NCBI RefSeq assembly: GCF_900096975.1
Contig: NZ_FMYQ01000017.1
Coordinates: forward strand, 62,001-126,000
Reading direction: 5' to 3'
DNA from: Paraburkholderia lycopersici
Lineage (GTDB): Bacteria > Pseudomonadota > Gammaproteobacteria > Burkholderiales > Burkholderiaceae
DNA: 64,000 nt
How positions within the stretch are numbered: the first letter of the stretch is position 1; each line of letters opens with the position of its first letter. Made by a program: the position numbers and the translations under genes. A model generated the notes under the pieces. That model made no database searches and had not been told where the DNA came from. It saw nothing but the letters and a program-made list of their open reading frames with translations. Below are positions 16,212-24,566 of this stretch, in pieces.

Positions 16212-17918
16212 CTACCTGACCTTGACGGCGACGAAACTGCGCGCGTTGTCGCGCTGGATCAGAAGCGACATGCTTTTCGTCGCCTTCGCTTCGAGGGCGG
16301 CGGCTTCGTCCTGCGTTTCGACCAGCGTGTCATTGAGTGACAGCACCACGTCGCCGGGCCGCACGCCCGCACTCGCGGCCGGGCCGATCGATGCCTCCAC
16401 CATCAGACCCAGCGGCAGGCCCGTCGAGCGCTTTTCGTCGGCGCTCAGCGCGTGCGTGACGAGGCCGAGGCGGTCCGCCGCGCGGCGCGGCGCCGGTGCG
16501 GCGGCCGGTTGTGCGGGGGCGCTCGCGTTCGTCATCACCGTCTTGACAGCCCGCACGTCGCCTGGCGGCGCCTTGCTCACCGCGTCCGCCGTGCCTGGCG
16601 CGTCGGCCGCTTGCGCGGCTTGCGCCGCCGGATCTGCATCAGACGCTTTCTGCTCGAATGCCGTGTTCGAGAATCCCGTCGTGGTCGGCTGCCGGTTGCG
16701 GATTATCTTGAGCGAGGCCGGCGTGGCGGGCGGCACGGCGGCGAGCGCGGCGGCAAGCGTCGTGGCGCGCTCGACGGGCTTGCCGCCGACCTGCACGATC
16801 ACGTCGCCGGTCCTGATGCCCGCCTGGCCGATGGGCGACGCGGGATCGACGGCGTCGACGAGCGCGCCTCCGGCATGCGGCAAGCCGAGCGCCGCCGCGA
16901 GCCCGGGGCTCACGTCCTCGACCTGCATGCCGAAGGTGCGGACCGTGGCGGCATTGCCGGCATTGGCGTTGCTGGCGGCGCCGGCTGTCGGGCCCTGGCG
17001 CGCCGCCTGCAACTGCTCGCGGAATTCGTTGGCCGCGTCGATCGGAATCGCGAAGGTCAGGCCTGCGTAGCGGCCGCCGTCAGCGTAGATCTGCACGCCG
17101 ATGCCGATGACTTCGCCCGCGCGATTGAAGAGCGGGCCGCCGGAGTTGTCGGGATTGACCGCCACGTCGGTCTGGAGGAACGGAAACGCCTTGCCGTCGG
17201 GCAGCGTGCGCGAGGTCGCGCTGACGATGCCGGTGGTCACGGTGTTCTGATAGCTGTCCGGCGACCCGATCGAAAGTACCGGCTCGCCGACATGCACCTT
17301 CGGTGCAACGGCGAGCTTCACGAACGGCAGATCGTGAGCATCGATCTGCAGCACGGCGACATCGCTTTGCGGATCCACGGCGAGCACCTCCGCCTTGAAC
17401 TCGCGCTTGTCGGTGAGCCGCACGGTGACTTCTTCGGCGCTGTCCACGACATGCGCCGTAGTCAGCACGACGCCGTCGGGGCTCACGATGAAGCCGGAGC
17501 CCGCGCCCGTCATCACGCGCGGCGCGCCGGCGTCGGCGTCGGACGCCGGCCGCGGCGCGCGCCGGAAGAACGCGAAGAACGGGTCGTCGGCGTCGATGGC
17601 TTCCTGCTCGGGCGGCGCGGCCTGGTCGTCCGCGCCGCGCGCGATCACGTGCACGACGGCTGGACCATATTGCTGGGCGAGAGAGAAAAAGTCCGGCGCG
17701 GCCATGGCGGTCGCCGCCGTGGCCGCGGTGGCCGTGGCTGGCGTGGCCTTGGGGGGCTTGTCGGCGGCGGTTTTGTCGGCAGCGTGCTTTTCCGCTGCGG
17801 GTTTGGCGGACGCCGGAGGTGGCGACGCCGCGTTCGCCTCGCAATGGAAGGCGCTGGCGAACGCCAGGGCAAGCGCGGCCGCGAAGCGCGAAGTGCGGGC
17901 GAAGTTCAGGCGGAGCAC
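16212..17918 (-). CDS. DegP/HtrA-like periplasmic serine protease with altered active-site loop
   Basis: Protein of 568 residues with signal peptide (LNFARTSRFAAALALAFASA), an Ala/Pro/Lys-rich linker, a trypsin-like domain and two PDZ domains (about 300-400 and 470-565). The triad is visible: His156 (TTAHVV), Asp186 (SDVAVL) and Ser259. The serine loop reads NPDNSGG rather than the usual NPGNSGG, so the oxyanion-loop glycine is Asp257. GTG 17918 is preferred: GGGAGG lies 6 bases upstream; ATG 17939 in frame has none. The role is folding control or degradation of envelope proteins. It may be linked to the neighbouring sigma/anti-sigma system. Confidence 0.88.
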   Translation of the reverse strand: MLRLNFARTSRFAAALALAFASAFHCEANAASPPPASAKPAAEKHAADKTAADKPPKATPATATAATAATAMAAPDFFSLAQQYGPAVVHVIARGADDQAAPPEQEAIDADDPFFAFFRRAPRPASDADAGAPRVMTGAGSGFIVSPDGVVLTTAHVVDSAEEVTVRLTDKREFKAEVLAVDPQSDVAVLQIDAHDLPFVKLAVAPKVHVGEPVLSIGSPDSYQNTVTTGIVSATSRTLPDGKAFPFLQTDVAVNPDNSGGPLFNRAGEVIGIGVQIYADGGRYAGLTFAIPIDAANEFREQLQAARQGPTAGAASNANAGNAATVRTFGMQVEDVSPGLAAALGLPHAGGALVDAVDPASPIGQAGIRTGDVIVQVGGKPVERATTLAAALAAVPPATPASLKIIRNRQPTTTGFSNTAFEQKASDADPAAQAAQAADAPGTADAVSKAPPGDVRAVKTVMTNASAPAQPAAAPAPRRAADRLGLVTHALSADEKRSTGLPLGLMVEASIGPAASAGVRPGDVVLSLNDTLVETQDEAAALEAKATKSMSLLIQRDNARSFVAVKVR

Positions 17919-18142
17919 AGCACACCTCCCAGTGGTCATCGTGCTGGCGGGCGGCACACGATCGCCGGTAGCAATCGGTGCCGACGCACATAGTGTAGTC
18001 ACGCCGCGAGGCAATTGGGGGGCAGGGTTTGTCCTGTAGCGCACGAAAAGCGGCGCGGCGCCGCCACGGCGCATCGGAGGAAATCGTCGCGTGCTTGCGA
18101 ACGCGCGTGGGAGGGGTGGGCAGCGTCGCAGGAAAGCGTGCG

Positions 18143-18169
18143 AAAAGCCCCGCTCGTGGCGAGCGGGGC
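18143..18169 (-). terminator. rho-independent terminator of the DUF4148 gene
   Basis: Perfect 10-base arms GCCCCGCTCG (18147-18156) and CGAGCGGGGC (18160-18169) with a 3-base loop, followed on the minus strand by TTTT. It begins about 30 bases after the stop of the DUF4148 gene. Confidence 0.8.
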
Positions 18170-18200
18170 GATTGACTTCGGCGGGGCGCGCAGCGCGCTT

Positions 18201-18533
18201 TCAGCTACCGGAATACAGGTTGCAGAAGCTCACCGGTCCCACACACGCCGTGCGCGGCGCGCCGGCGTCGCTCGTGCCCTGCATGGGCGCGCCCATGCCG
18301 TCCCGCTGTTGCTGCGCCTTGGCGCGCGCGGCCTGCTGTGCGAAAACCGGGCTCACGTCGGGATACGAGCTGTCGGTGACGTATTGCGAGCCGTTGGCCT
18401 GCGCTTCGATCAACTGCTCGCGCACCTGGGCACGCGTGAGCCCCTGAGCGGATGCCGTCGTAAAGGCGCCGATGGAACCGAGAACGATCAGCGAAGCAGC
18501 AAGCGAGGGGAAAAGCGGGTGGCGGATATTCAT
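18201..18533 (-). CDS. DUF4148 family secreted protein
   Basis: Small protein of 110 residues with a signal peptide (LFPSLAASLIVLGSIGAFTTASA) and the DUF4148 core LTRAQVREQLIEAQANG. This family is widespread in Burkholderiaceae and of unknown function. A good ribosome site (CAGGAG) precedes ATG 18533. Two cysteines near the C-terminus (ACVGPVSFCNL) could form a disulfide in the periplasm. It has its own terminator, so it is likely transcribed alone. Confidence 0.85.
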   Translation of the reverse strand: MNIRHPLFPSLAASLIVLGSIGAFTTASAQGLTRAQVREQLIEAQANGSQYVTDSSYPDVSPVFAQQAARAKAQQQRDGMGAPMQGTSDAGAPRTACVGPVSFCNLYSGS

Positions 18534-18585
18534 TTCGAACTCCTGAGTAAATAGCATGGTTCGGCGACCGGTCGAGGTCCGGTCG

Positions 18586-18605
18586 ATTCGATTCAATTCA
18601 ATTCA
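18586..18605. repeat. ATTC[GA] pentanucleotide tandem repeat
   Basis: Four consecutive five-base units (ATTCG then ATTCA three times), 53-72 bases upstream of the DUF4148 start and probably in its promoter or leader. Such repeats can change copy number by slippage. Confidence 0.6.
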
Positions 18606-18710
18606 ATGGAGACTGCAATGGGTATACCACCGCAGGCGGGTTGCTATTCCCGTGGAGTTTGTAACGGCGGCGCGCGTTCGCGCTTCGTTGCGCTTCTTCG
18701 CGCGTCGTGG

Positions 18711-19280
18711 TCAAGCGAGCTGCACCTGCAGCCAATGGGGCAGATCCGCACCGACGAAGCTGACGCCGAACAGCGCGAGCGCGCCCGCCAGCAGAAGCGC
18801 GAGCGGACTGATGCGCGTTCTGAGCAGCACGCACAGCGAGATGACGGCAATTGCCTTGGCGGGGAGGCCGCCGTTCAGCGACTTGAGCAGCACCCAGCCT
18901 GCCGCGAGCATCATGCCTGCCGCGATGGGGCGCAGGCCGCGCTCGAGCGCCAGCTGCCACGCGGCGCCCTGATAGCGGCTCCAGACATGCGTGACGCCAT
19001 AGATCAGGAAGCCGGTCGGCAGCAACAGCGCGGCGGTCGCGACGAGTGCGCCCCAGAATCCGGCAACCTGCCAGCCGATCAGCGTGACGAGCAGCGAGCC
19101 GGGCCCCGGCGCCATGCGCGAGATCGCGAAGTCGGCGGCGAATTGCGCATGCGTCATCCACGCGTGCACTTCGACGACCTGGCGCTGGATTTCGGCGATG
19201 ATCGCCTGGCCGCCGCCGATCGTCACGAGCGAAAGTGGCGCGAAGATGGCGGCGAGCTGACCGAGCAGGCGCATGTTCAT
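18711..19280 (-). CDS. chrA: chromate transporter, short-chain subunit 2
   Basis: Membrane protein of 189 residues of the ChrA/CHR family, corresponding to one half of a full-length chromate transporter. Characteristic features are the start FAPLSLVTIGGGQAIIAEI and MAPGPGSLLVTLIGW, followed by several hydrophobic helices. It overlaps the other half gene by 4 bases (ATGA), so the two halves are made together and probably form a heterodimer that exports chromate, although anion specificity is not proven. The unit is led by an OhrR-like regulator. Confidence 0.85.
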   Translation of the reverse strand: MNMRLLGQLAAIFAPLSLVTIGGGQAIIAEIQRQVVEVHAWMTHAQFAADFAISRMAPGPGSLLVTLIGWQVAGFWGALVATAALLLPTGFLIYGVTHVWSRYQGAAWQLALERGLRPIAAGMMLAAGWVLLKSLNGGLPAKAIAVISLCVLLRTRISPLALLLAGALALFGVSFVGADLPHWLQVQLA

Positions 19281-19849
19281 CGCCTACCCCGGCGGATCGC
19301 CACGTATTCGTAGATCACGCTGACTCCGCCGCCGACCAGGACCACCCAGACGAGCGGCAGACGGAGCATGCCGATCGCGACAAAGGTCGCCACCATCAGC
19401 AGCAACGGCAGCACTTGCCGGCGGACGCGCCTCGCGGTGACGACACCCATCGACAGCGACAAGCCCGTGGCCGCGGCGGCGGCGCCGGCAATCAGCACCT
19501 GCGTAAGGGGATGGAACAACAGCGCGCCGATCAGGGTGCCGAGCACGACGATCAGAAACGCCGGCGGCACCACGATGCCCGCCACCGCGACGGCGGCGCC
19601 GCGCCAGCCCAGCAGGCGGTGGCCGATCCAGATGGCCATGTTCTTCACGTTGATGCCGGGCAGCGCCTGGGAGATGGCGAGCCCGTTGAGAAAGTCTTCT
19701 TCGCTGATCCAGTTGCGATTCTGGACGAATTCGCGCAGCAGCCAGCCGCTCAACCCGCCGCCGAAGCTCGTCAGGCCAATGCGGCTGAAGATCAGAAAGA
19801 GTCCGGGCAGCGTGGGGCGCGGCGAGGCGTGGGGCGTGGAGTCGGTCAC
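19277..19849 (-). CDS. chrA: chromate transporter, short-chain subunit 1
   Basis: Membrane protein of 190 residues, the first half of a split ChrA-type transporter. Motifs include FSRIGLTSFGGGLSGWL and ISQALPGINVKNMAIWIG. It starts 27 bases after the stop of the OhrR-like gene and overlaps the second half gene by 4 bases. Paired short-chain CHR proteins are known in which both are needed for resistance. Confidence 0.85.
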   Translation of the reverse strand: MTDSTPHASPRPTLPGLFLIFSRIGLTSFGGGLSGWLLREFVQNRNWISEEDFLNGLAISQALPGINVKNMAIWIGHRLLGWRGAAVAVAGIVVPPAFLIVVLGTLIGALLFHPLTQVLIAGAAAAATGLSLSMGVVTARRVRRQVLPLLLMVATFVAIGMLRLPLVWVVLVGGGVSVIYEYVAIRRGRR

Positions 19850-19876
19850 GGCAATGGCAGAGGGTCGAAAACGCCG

Positions 19877-20329
19877 CTAGCGGCCTTGAACATGCTTGAT
19901 GAGATTCTCGCGCAGCGAGACGATCTGCTTCTGGAGCTTGGCGAATTCGTTCGCCGCCAGCGCGGTTGCGTCGGTGAGGTCCATTTTCAGGCATTTTTCG
20001 CGCAGACGCCGGCCGCTCTTCGTGAGACTCACGCGCACCTGGCGCTCGTCTTCAGGGTCGCGCCGTCGTTCGACATAGCCCATTGCCTCGAGTTTCTTGA
20101 GCATCGGCGTGAGCGTATTCGATTCGAGGAACAGCTTCTCGCCAAGGCCGCTCACGGTCTGGGCATCCTCTTCCCGGAGCGCCACGATCGCGATGTATTG
20201 CGAATAGGTGAGGCCAAGCGCTTCGAGCATTGGCTTGTAGGCCTTGCCGAACGCCAGGTTCGTCGAATAGACCGCAAAGCACAGGAAGTCGGAGAGCGGC
20301 ATCTCCGCAGGTCGATCGGTTGGTTTCAT
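19877..20329 (-). CDS. ohrR: OhrR-type MarR-family peroxide-sensing regulator
   Basis: Winged-helix regulator of 150 residues. The N-terminal reactive cysteine region (LSDFLCFAVYSTNLAFGKAYKPML, Cys17) and TYSQY are those of OhrR; Cys113 (REKCLKMDL) could be the partner cysteine of the two-cysteine type. The DNA-binding part is GLGEKLFLESNTLTPMLKKLEAMGYV with the wing RRDPEDERQVRV. I chose ATG 20329, which has AGGA upstream. Unusually, no ohr gene lies next to it; instead it leads the chromate transporter genes and faces an esterase gene across a region with several palindromes. Confidence 0.85.
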   Translation of the reverse strand: MKPTDRPAEMPLSDFLCFAVYSTNLAFGKAYKPMLEALGLTYSQYIAIVALREEDAQTVSGLGEKLFLESNTLTPMLKKLEAMGYVERRRDPEDERQVRVSLTKSGRRLREKCLKMDLTDATALAANEFAKLQKQIVSLRENLIKHVQGR

Positions 20330-20375
20330 CGAATCCTCGTTGCGCCAGGGAGGCGGGTTGCAAGGCGGCATCTGT

Positions 20376-20399
20376 ATCGCATGCGATTATATCGCGATA
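20376..20399. promoter_or_regulatory. palindromes upstream of the OhrR-like gene
   Basis: Two adjacent perfect palindromes, ATCGCATGCGAT (20376-20387) and TATCGCGATA (20390-20399), 47-70 bases upstream of the regulator start. They share the ATCGC core with further palindromes nearby and probably form an autoregulatory operator. Confidence 0.6.
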
Positions 20400-20452
20400 G
20401 AGGGAAACACACCTGCCGCTCCTTTAGCAACTCTGCGCAGGAAGTTCATATT

Positions 20453-20473
20453 GGATGCGATGTAATCGCATCC
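20453..20473. promoter_or_regulatory. perfect palindrome, second operator-like site
   Basis: Nine-base arms GGATGCGAT (20453-20461) and ATCGCATCC (20465-20473) around a 3-base centre. Same ATCGCA core as the site near the regulator start. Confidence 0.6.
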
Positions 20474-20521
20474 GTTGAATGGTGGCCGCGGCGAATTCCC
20501 ATGTCGAGCGTACAGGATTAA

Positions 20522-20572
20522 ATCGCGTGCGATATGTCTGCTGCAACAATGAAGGGCCATATCGCATATGGC
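20522..20572. promoter_or_regulatory. two further operator-like sites facing the esterase gene
   Basis: ATCGCGTGCGAT (20522-20533, palindromic except at the two central bases) and a palindrome with arms GCCATAT (20556-20562) and ATATGGC (20566-20572). With the two sites to the left they make a set of ATCGC-containing palindromes within 200 bases. Confidence 0.5.
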
Positions 20573-20729
20573 TCAGCGTCGGCATGAGGGTTGCGTGCTC
20601 ACGCAAAATCCAGCGCGAGGCGAGAGCCGCTATGATGATCGGGCTGGCAGCGCCTCGAACGCTGTCTTCACGCTGTCCGCCGCGTGGCTCCTGGCGCGAC
20701 GTGAACAAAACGCCTTGCCGCCATTGCTC

Positions 20730-21806
20730 ATGCCCAGGAAAAAGACCAGCGTCTGGTTCAAAGGCCTCGAACTGCTCGAGCGGATGGGCGGTGCGCGCCC
20801 GAAGAAAAAGGCCGGCTCGCGCAAGGCAGGGCCGGTAAACGCCGCATCGGTGACGAAACCCGCGAAGCGCGCCGCGGTGAAGACCGCCGGGCGCGCGCCG
20901 CCCGCGAGCACGGCGGGCAACTGGATTCGTTCCTATCATTCCGCGCCGCCGGTCGCCGGGCGGCTCGTCAACCATCTCGCGTATGCGCTCTATGTGCCGG
21001 CCGGCGCGACTAGCGGCACGGGCATGCCGCTAGTCGTCATGCTGCACGGCTGCAAGCAGACGGCCGAGTCGTTCGCTGCCGGCACGCGCATCTGCCGGCT
21101 CGCGGATCGCTCGGGTTTTGCCGTACTGCTTCCCGAGCAGGCGAAGACGGCGCACGCGCAGCGGTGCTGGCACTGGCATGGCGATCACGCACAGTCCGAG
21201 GCGCCGGCCATCGTGTCGCTCGTCGATGCGATCGTGCGCGCGCACGGGTTCGACAGCGCGCGCGTCTACCTGGCGGGCATCTCGGCCGGCGCCGGTCTCG
21301 CGGCCGTGCTCGGCATGCGCTATCCGTGGCGCTTCGCCGCGCTCGGCCTGCACTCCGGACCGGTTTTCGGCGCCGCGAGGTCCACGATGACGGCCATGAA
21401 CGTCATGCGCCACGGCAGCCGCGAAGATCCGGTGAGCCTGATCGAAACCGCCGTCGACGTGCCGGCGCATCCCGGCATGCCGACCGTCATCGTGCAGGGC
21501 GAGGTCGATGCGGTCGTGGCGAAGCGCAACGCCCTGCAACTCGGCGTTCAGTTCGCGCGCGTCAATCGGCTGCTTGATGCGCAAGGTGTCTTGCGCGTCG
21601 GAGAAATCCGGACCTATAGCCGCGACGCGGTGGCGTACACCGACTATGTGAAGTCGGGCCGGCTCGTCGTGAGGCTCTGTCTCGTTCGGGGGCTCGGGCA
21701 TGCTTGGAGCGGCGGCGACCCGCGCGAGCCGTTTCATTCGGAGCGGGGGCCCGACGCCACGGCGATGATGTGGCAGTTCTTCCGGCGTCAGCGTCGAAGC
21801 TCGTGA
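20730..21806 (+). CDS. PHB depolymerase-family esterase
   Basis: Alpha/beta-hydrolase of 358 residues in the extracellular PHB depolymerase/feruloyl esterase family. The core begins with VVMLHGCKQTAESFAAGTRI; the nucleophile elbow is GISAG (about residue 182), the Asp is likely in QGEVDAVV and the His in GLGHAWSGG. I chose ATG 20730 because the MPRKKT start is usual for the family; no good ribosome site is seen and a longer frame opens at 20568. No signal peptide is obvious. Its promoter region carries the palindromes shared with the OhrR-like gene, so peroxide control is possible. Confidence 0.8.
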   Translation: MPRKKTSVWFKGLELLERMGGARPKKKAGSRKAGPVNAASVTKPAKRAAVKTAGRAPPASTAGNWIRSYHSAPPVAGRLVNHLAYALYVPAGATSGTGMPLVVMLHGCKQTAESFAAGTRICRLADRSGFAVLLPEQAKTAHAQRCWHWHGDHAQSEAPAIVSLVDAIVRAHGFDSARVYLAGISAGAGLAAVLGMRYPWRFAALGLHSGPVFGAARSTMTAMNVMRHGSREDPVSLIETAVDVPAHPGMPTVIVQGEVDAVVAKRNALQLGVQFARVNRLLDAQGVLRVGEIRTYSRDAVAYTDYVKSGRLVVRLCLVRGLGHAWSGGDPREPFHSERGPDATAMMWQFFRRQRRSS

Positions 21807-21841
21807 CGCGAGCCGAGGCAATCGGCGGGCTGCACGCGGTT

Positions 21842-23281
21842 TTAGCCCTCGCTGGCGCGGCGCACTCGCGCCGGAAGCCGCATCGCTGCCGCGAAACACA
21901 GCAGATGGAGACCGCAGAGCGTTGCGAAAGCCGGCAGGAATTGCTGCGGCTGTGCGCCAGAGGAACCCGGCACGACCCGCGAACAGCGATGGAGACGAGC
22001 GTGGTCGCGACCGGACCGCCCGTTCTTTGCGCGATGTTCAATGCCGTGTTCGCCGCGGGAAGCCGCGCTTTCGGCATCGCCGCATACGCGGCCGAAATCG
22101 AAGGAATGCTGATGGTTCCCTGACCCGCGCCGGCGAGGAACAGGCTGACCAGCGCAAGGCCGGTGGAAAACGCGTGGCCCGTCATCCACAGGAACGGTAT
22201 CGTGGCGAGCAGGGCCAGTAACGCGCCGCCCGCAGCGAGCGCGCGGCAGCCGAGGCGCTCGGTCAGGAAGCCGATGCAGGCGAACGAGCCCATCATGCCC
22301 ACGCCCGTGCAAGCGAGGAGCCAGCCCGCGCGCGCGGCGGAGAACCCGCAGGCGGCGATGAGGAATAGCGGAACGGCAAGCTGTCGCGCGTACAGGATGC
22401 CGTTGGCCAGAAACTGGGTGATGGCCGGGACCGCGAACTTCCGGTCCGCAAACATGCGCACGTCGATAAGCGCTGAAACTGCGTGGCGTAGCGAGTGCCG
22501 CACGAACGCCGCAAGCAGCGCGGTGCCGGCGAGCAAAAATACCGGGCCTGGCGGGCGGGGGGCGCTCTGGAGTCCGTAGACGAGCGCGGCCAGCCCTGGC
22601 GAGATCAACGCGAAACCCATGAAATCGAAACGGCGCCGCTGCGGCAGGCCGGGATCGGCTGGAGGCAGCCGGGCCGCCAATGCGACGCCGAGCATGCCGA
22701 CCGGCACGTTGACGAGAAAGAGCCAGGGCCACGACGCGCGCGCGAGCACCGCGCCGGCGAGCACGGGGCCGAGGATGGGGCCGAGCAGGATGGGCAGGGT
22801 CGCGTAGCCCATTACGCGCTCGATATTCTTGCCCGCCACGCGGCCGATCATCATCTGCGCCATGGGCGCGAGCACGCCGGCGACGAGTCCCTGGAAGATG
22901 CGTGCGCCGATCAGTGCGCCCATGCCGTGCACCGCGGCGCACAGCATGGAGGCGAGCGTGAAAGTCGAGAAGGCGAACAGATAGAGAGAGCCGCTTCGCG
23001 CCGATGCGGTCCACGAGCCAGCCGTTGAGCGGCAGCATCAACGCCATGGCCAGCAGGTAGCCGCTTACGATCCATTGCGCCGTCGCGACCGGCGCGTCGA
23101 GCGCGCGGCCGATCGTCGAAAGGGAGACGGCGACGAGCGTCGAGTCCATCTGCGCCATGAACGAGCCGATGGAGACGACGGCGGCCACCTTCCAGACGGA
23201 AGGCGGAATCCGGCGGGAGGAATCGGCGTGCTCGCGTTGGGCGTCGGGGGCATGGGTGCGCGGCTGCATCTTGCGAAGCAT
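21842..23281 (-). pseudogene. DHA2-family MFS drug transporter gene with two frameshifts
   Basis: An EmrB/QacA-like transporter spread over two frames. The N-terminus (WKVAAVVSIGSFMAQMDSTL and WIVSGYLLAMALMLPLNGWL) is in the first frame up to DRIGAKRL near 22991. The reading then continues in a second frame (SMLCAAVHGMGALIGARIFQ and on) to about 21990, and the last residues (LPAFATLCGLHLLCFAAAMRLP) are again in the first frame, ending at 21842. The first shift falls in a CTCTCTCT tract at 22983-22990. It may be a pseudogene, a slipped repeat that can revert, or sequencing errors. It is divergent from the LysR gene. Confidence 0.72.
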
Positions 23282-23588
23282 GAAGACAAACAGCCGGACT
23301 TTCAAGCGTGCTCAGCGTGGCCCACGCTCGCGATAGACGACGGCAAAGCTCAGTGCAATCGAGCCGCGTCCCGTTCGTGGCGGGTCCTGCAGCGAAACGC
23401 CTGTAAAACGCGGGCGGCGCGCACGCGGCTCGCGGGCGCGAAACGTCTGCGGTTCGAGTTCAGGCGTGTCCGCCCGCGCGGGAATCCCTACGCGGCGTTC
23501 CGGTTTCTTTGAGGGCATGGCAGCTTTCCGGTGTCGTGCGACGGTGCATGCCCGTATTGAACACCGTAACGTTCGATCCGTAAAATGA

Positions 23589-23607
23589 ATCGTTTGATCG
23601 ATACGAT
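23589..23607. promoter_or_regulatory. candidate LysR-type binding site
   Basis: Inverted repeat ATCGT (23589-23593) and ACGAT (23603-23607) with a 9-base spacer in the intergenic region between the divergent MFS and LysR genes, ending 11 bases before the LysR start. Position suits autoregulation by the LysR protein. Confidence 0.4.
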
Positions 23608-23618
23608 AACTGAACAGA

Positions 23619-24494
23619 ATGGAACTCAAGCTGCTGAAGTCGTTCTTGACGGTCGTCGAGTTGCGCCATTTCGGGCGCGCGGCCGACCTCCTGCACATGA
23701 GCCAGCCCGCGCTGAGCAAGCAGATCGGCGCGCTGGAGTCGAGCCTCGGCGCGAAGCTGTTCGAACGCGGTCGCCATGGCGCGGAACTGACCCGGTTCGG
23801 CGAGGACTTTCTGCCCGACGCGCGCTCGCTCGTTCAGGACGCCGATGAAATGCTCGCACGTGCGCGCGAGGCCGGCAGCGGCCGGCGCGGGCAGTTGCGC
23901 ATCGGCATCTGCCTGTCCGTGCTGACGATCGCGCCGCGCATCATCGCCGACTTTCGCGAGCAGAATCCGGGCGTCGCCGTCTCGCTGAGCGATCTGCCTT
24001 CCGCCGAGCAGACCCGCCGCCTTCAGGCCGGCAAGCTCGACGCGGGCTTCATGCGCGTCCCCGCGGGCAGCGGTCTGTCGTCGTTCGGCGTGGTCGACGA
24101 AAAGCTGGCGCTGGCGTTGCCGCCGGGCTTCGGGCGCGTGCGTCTGCCCGCGGACTTCGCGAGGCTCAACGAAACCGGATTCATCGCGCTGCGGCGCATG
24201 CGCGGCCCGGGGCTCGCCGCGCAAATCGACAACTGGTGCCAGGCGCGTCGCCTCGTGCCGAACGTGACGCAGCAGGCCGACGACGTGCAGTCCGTGCTGG
24301 CTTCCGTCGCGGCCGGAGTGGGCGTGGCGTTCGTGCCCTCGTGCGCGGGTCATCTGCTGCGCGATGCGGTCGTCGTGCCGCTGCACGGCAAGCATGCGAA
24401 ATGGCGCGTAGGGCTCGTGTGGTCCGGTGCTCAAAAGAACCCCGTGACCGCGCGGTTTGTTTCGTTCGTGCGCACGGCGCTGGGCGGCGCCTGA
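23619..24494 (+). CDS. LysR-family transcriptional regulator
   Basis: Protein of 291 residues with the N-terminal winged helix-turn-helix (LLKSFLTVVELRHFGRAADLLHMSQPALSKQIGALE, given here as position about 5-40) and a periplasmic-binding-protein-like effector domain (RIGICLSVLTIAPRII onward). It resembles the group that controls adjacent MFS efflux or transport genes and is divergent from the frameshifted transporter. The effector is unknown. Confidence 0.9.
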   Translation: MELKLLKSFLTVVELRHFGRAADLLHMSQPALSKQIGALESSLGAKLFERGRHGAELTRFGEDFLPDARSLVQDADEMLARAREAGSGRRGQLRIGICLSVLTIAPRIIADFREQNPGVAVSLSDLPSAEQTRRLQAGKLDAGFMRVPAGSGLSSFGVVDEKLALALPPGFGRVRLPADFARLNETGFIALRRMRGPGLAAQIDNWCQARRLVPNVTQQADDVQSVLASVAAGVGVAFVPSCAGHLLRDAVVVPLHGKHAKWRVGLVWSGAQKNPVTARFVSFVRTALGGA

Positions 24495-24566
24495 CGGGAA
24501 GCGTCCGCCAGGCGCTGCTAAATTACGTCATAGACAGTGTTTTGAACCGAAAAACTGGAGACAGAC

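Noticed and set aside
23312..23518. 68-codon ORF between the LysR and MFS genes on the minus strand
   Set aside because: Third-position G/C is clearly lower than in the neighbours and the protein has no recognisable feature; likely intergenic.
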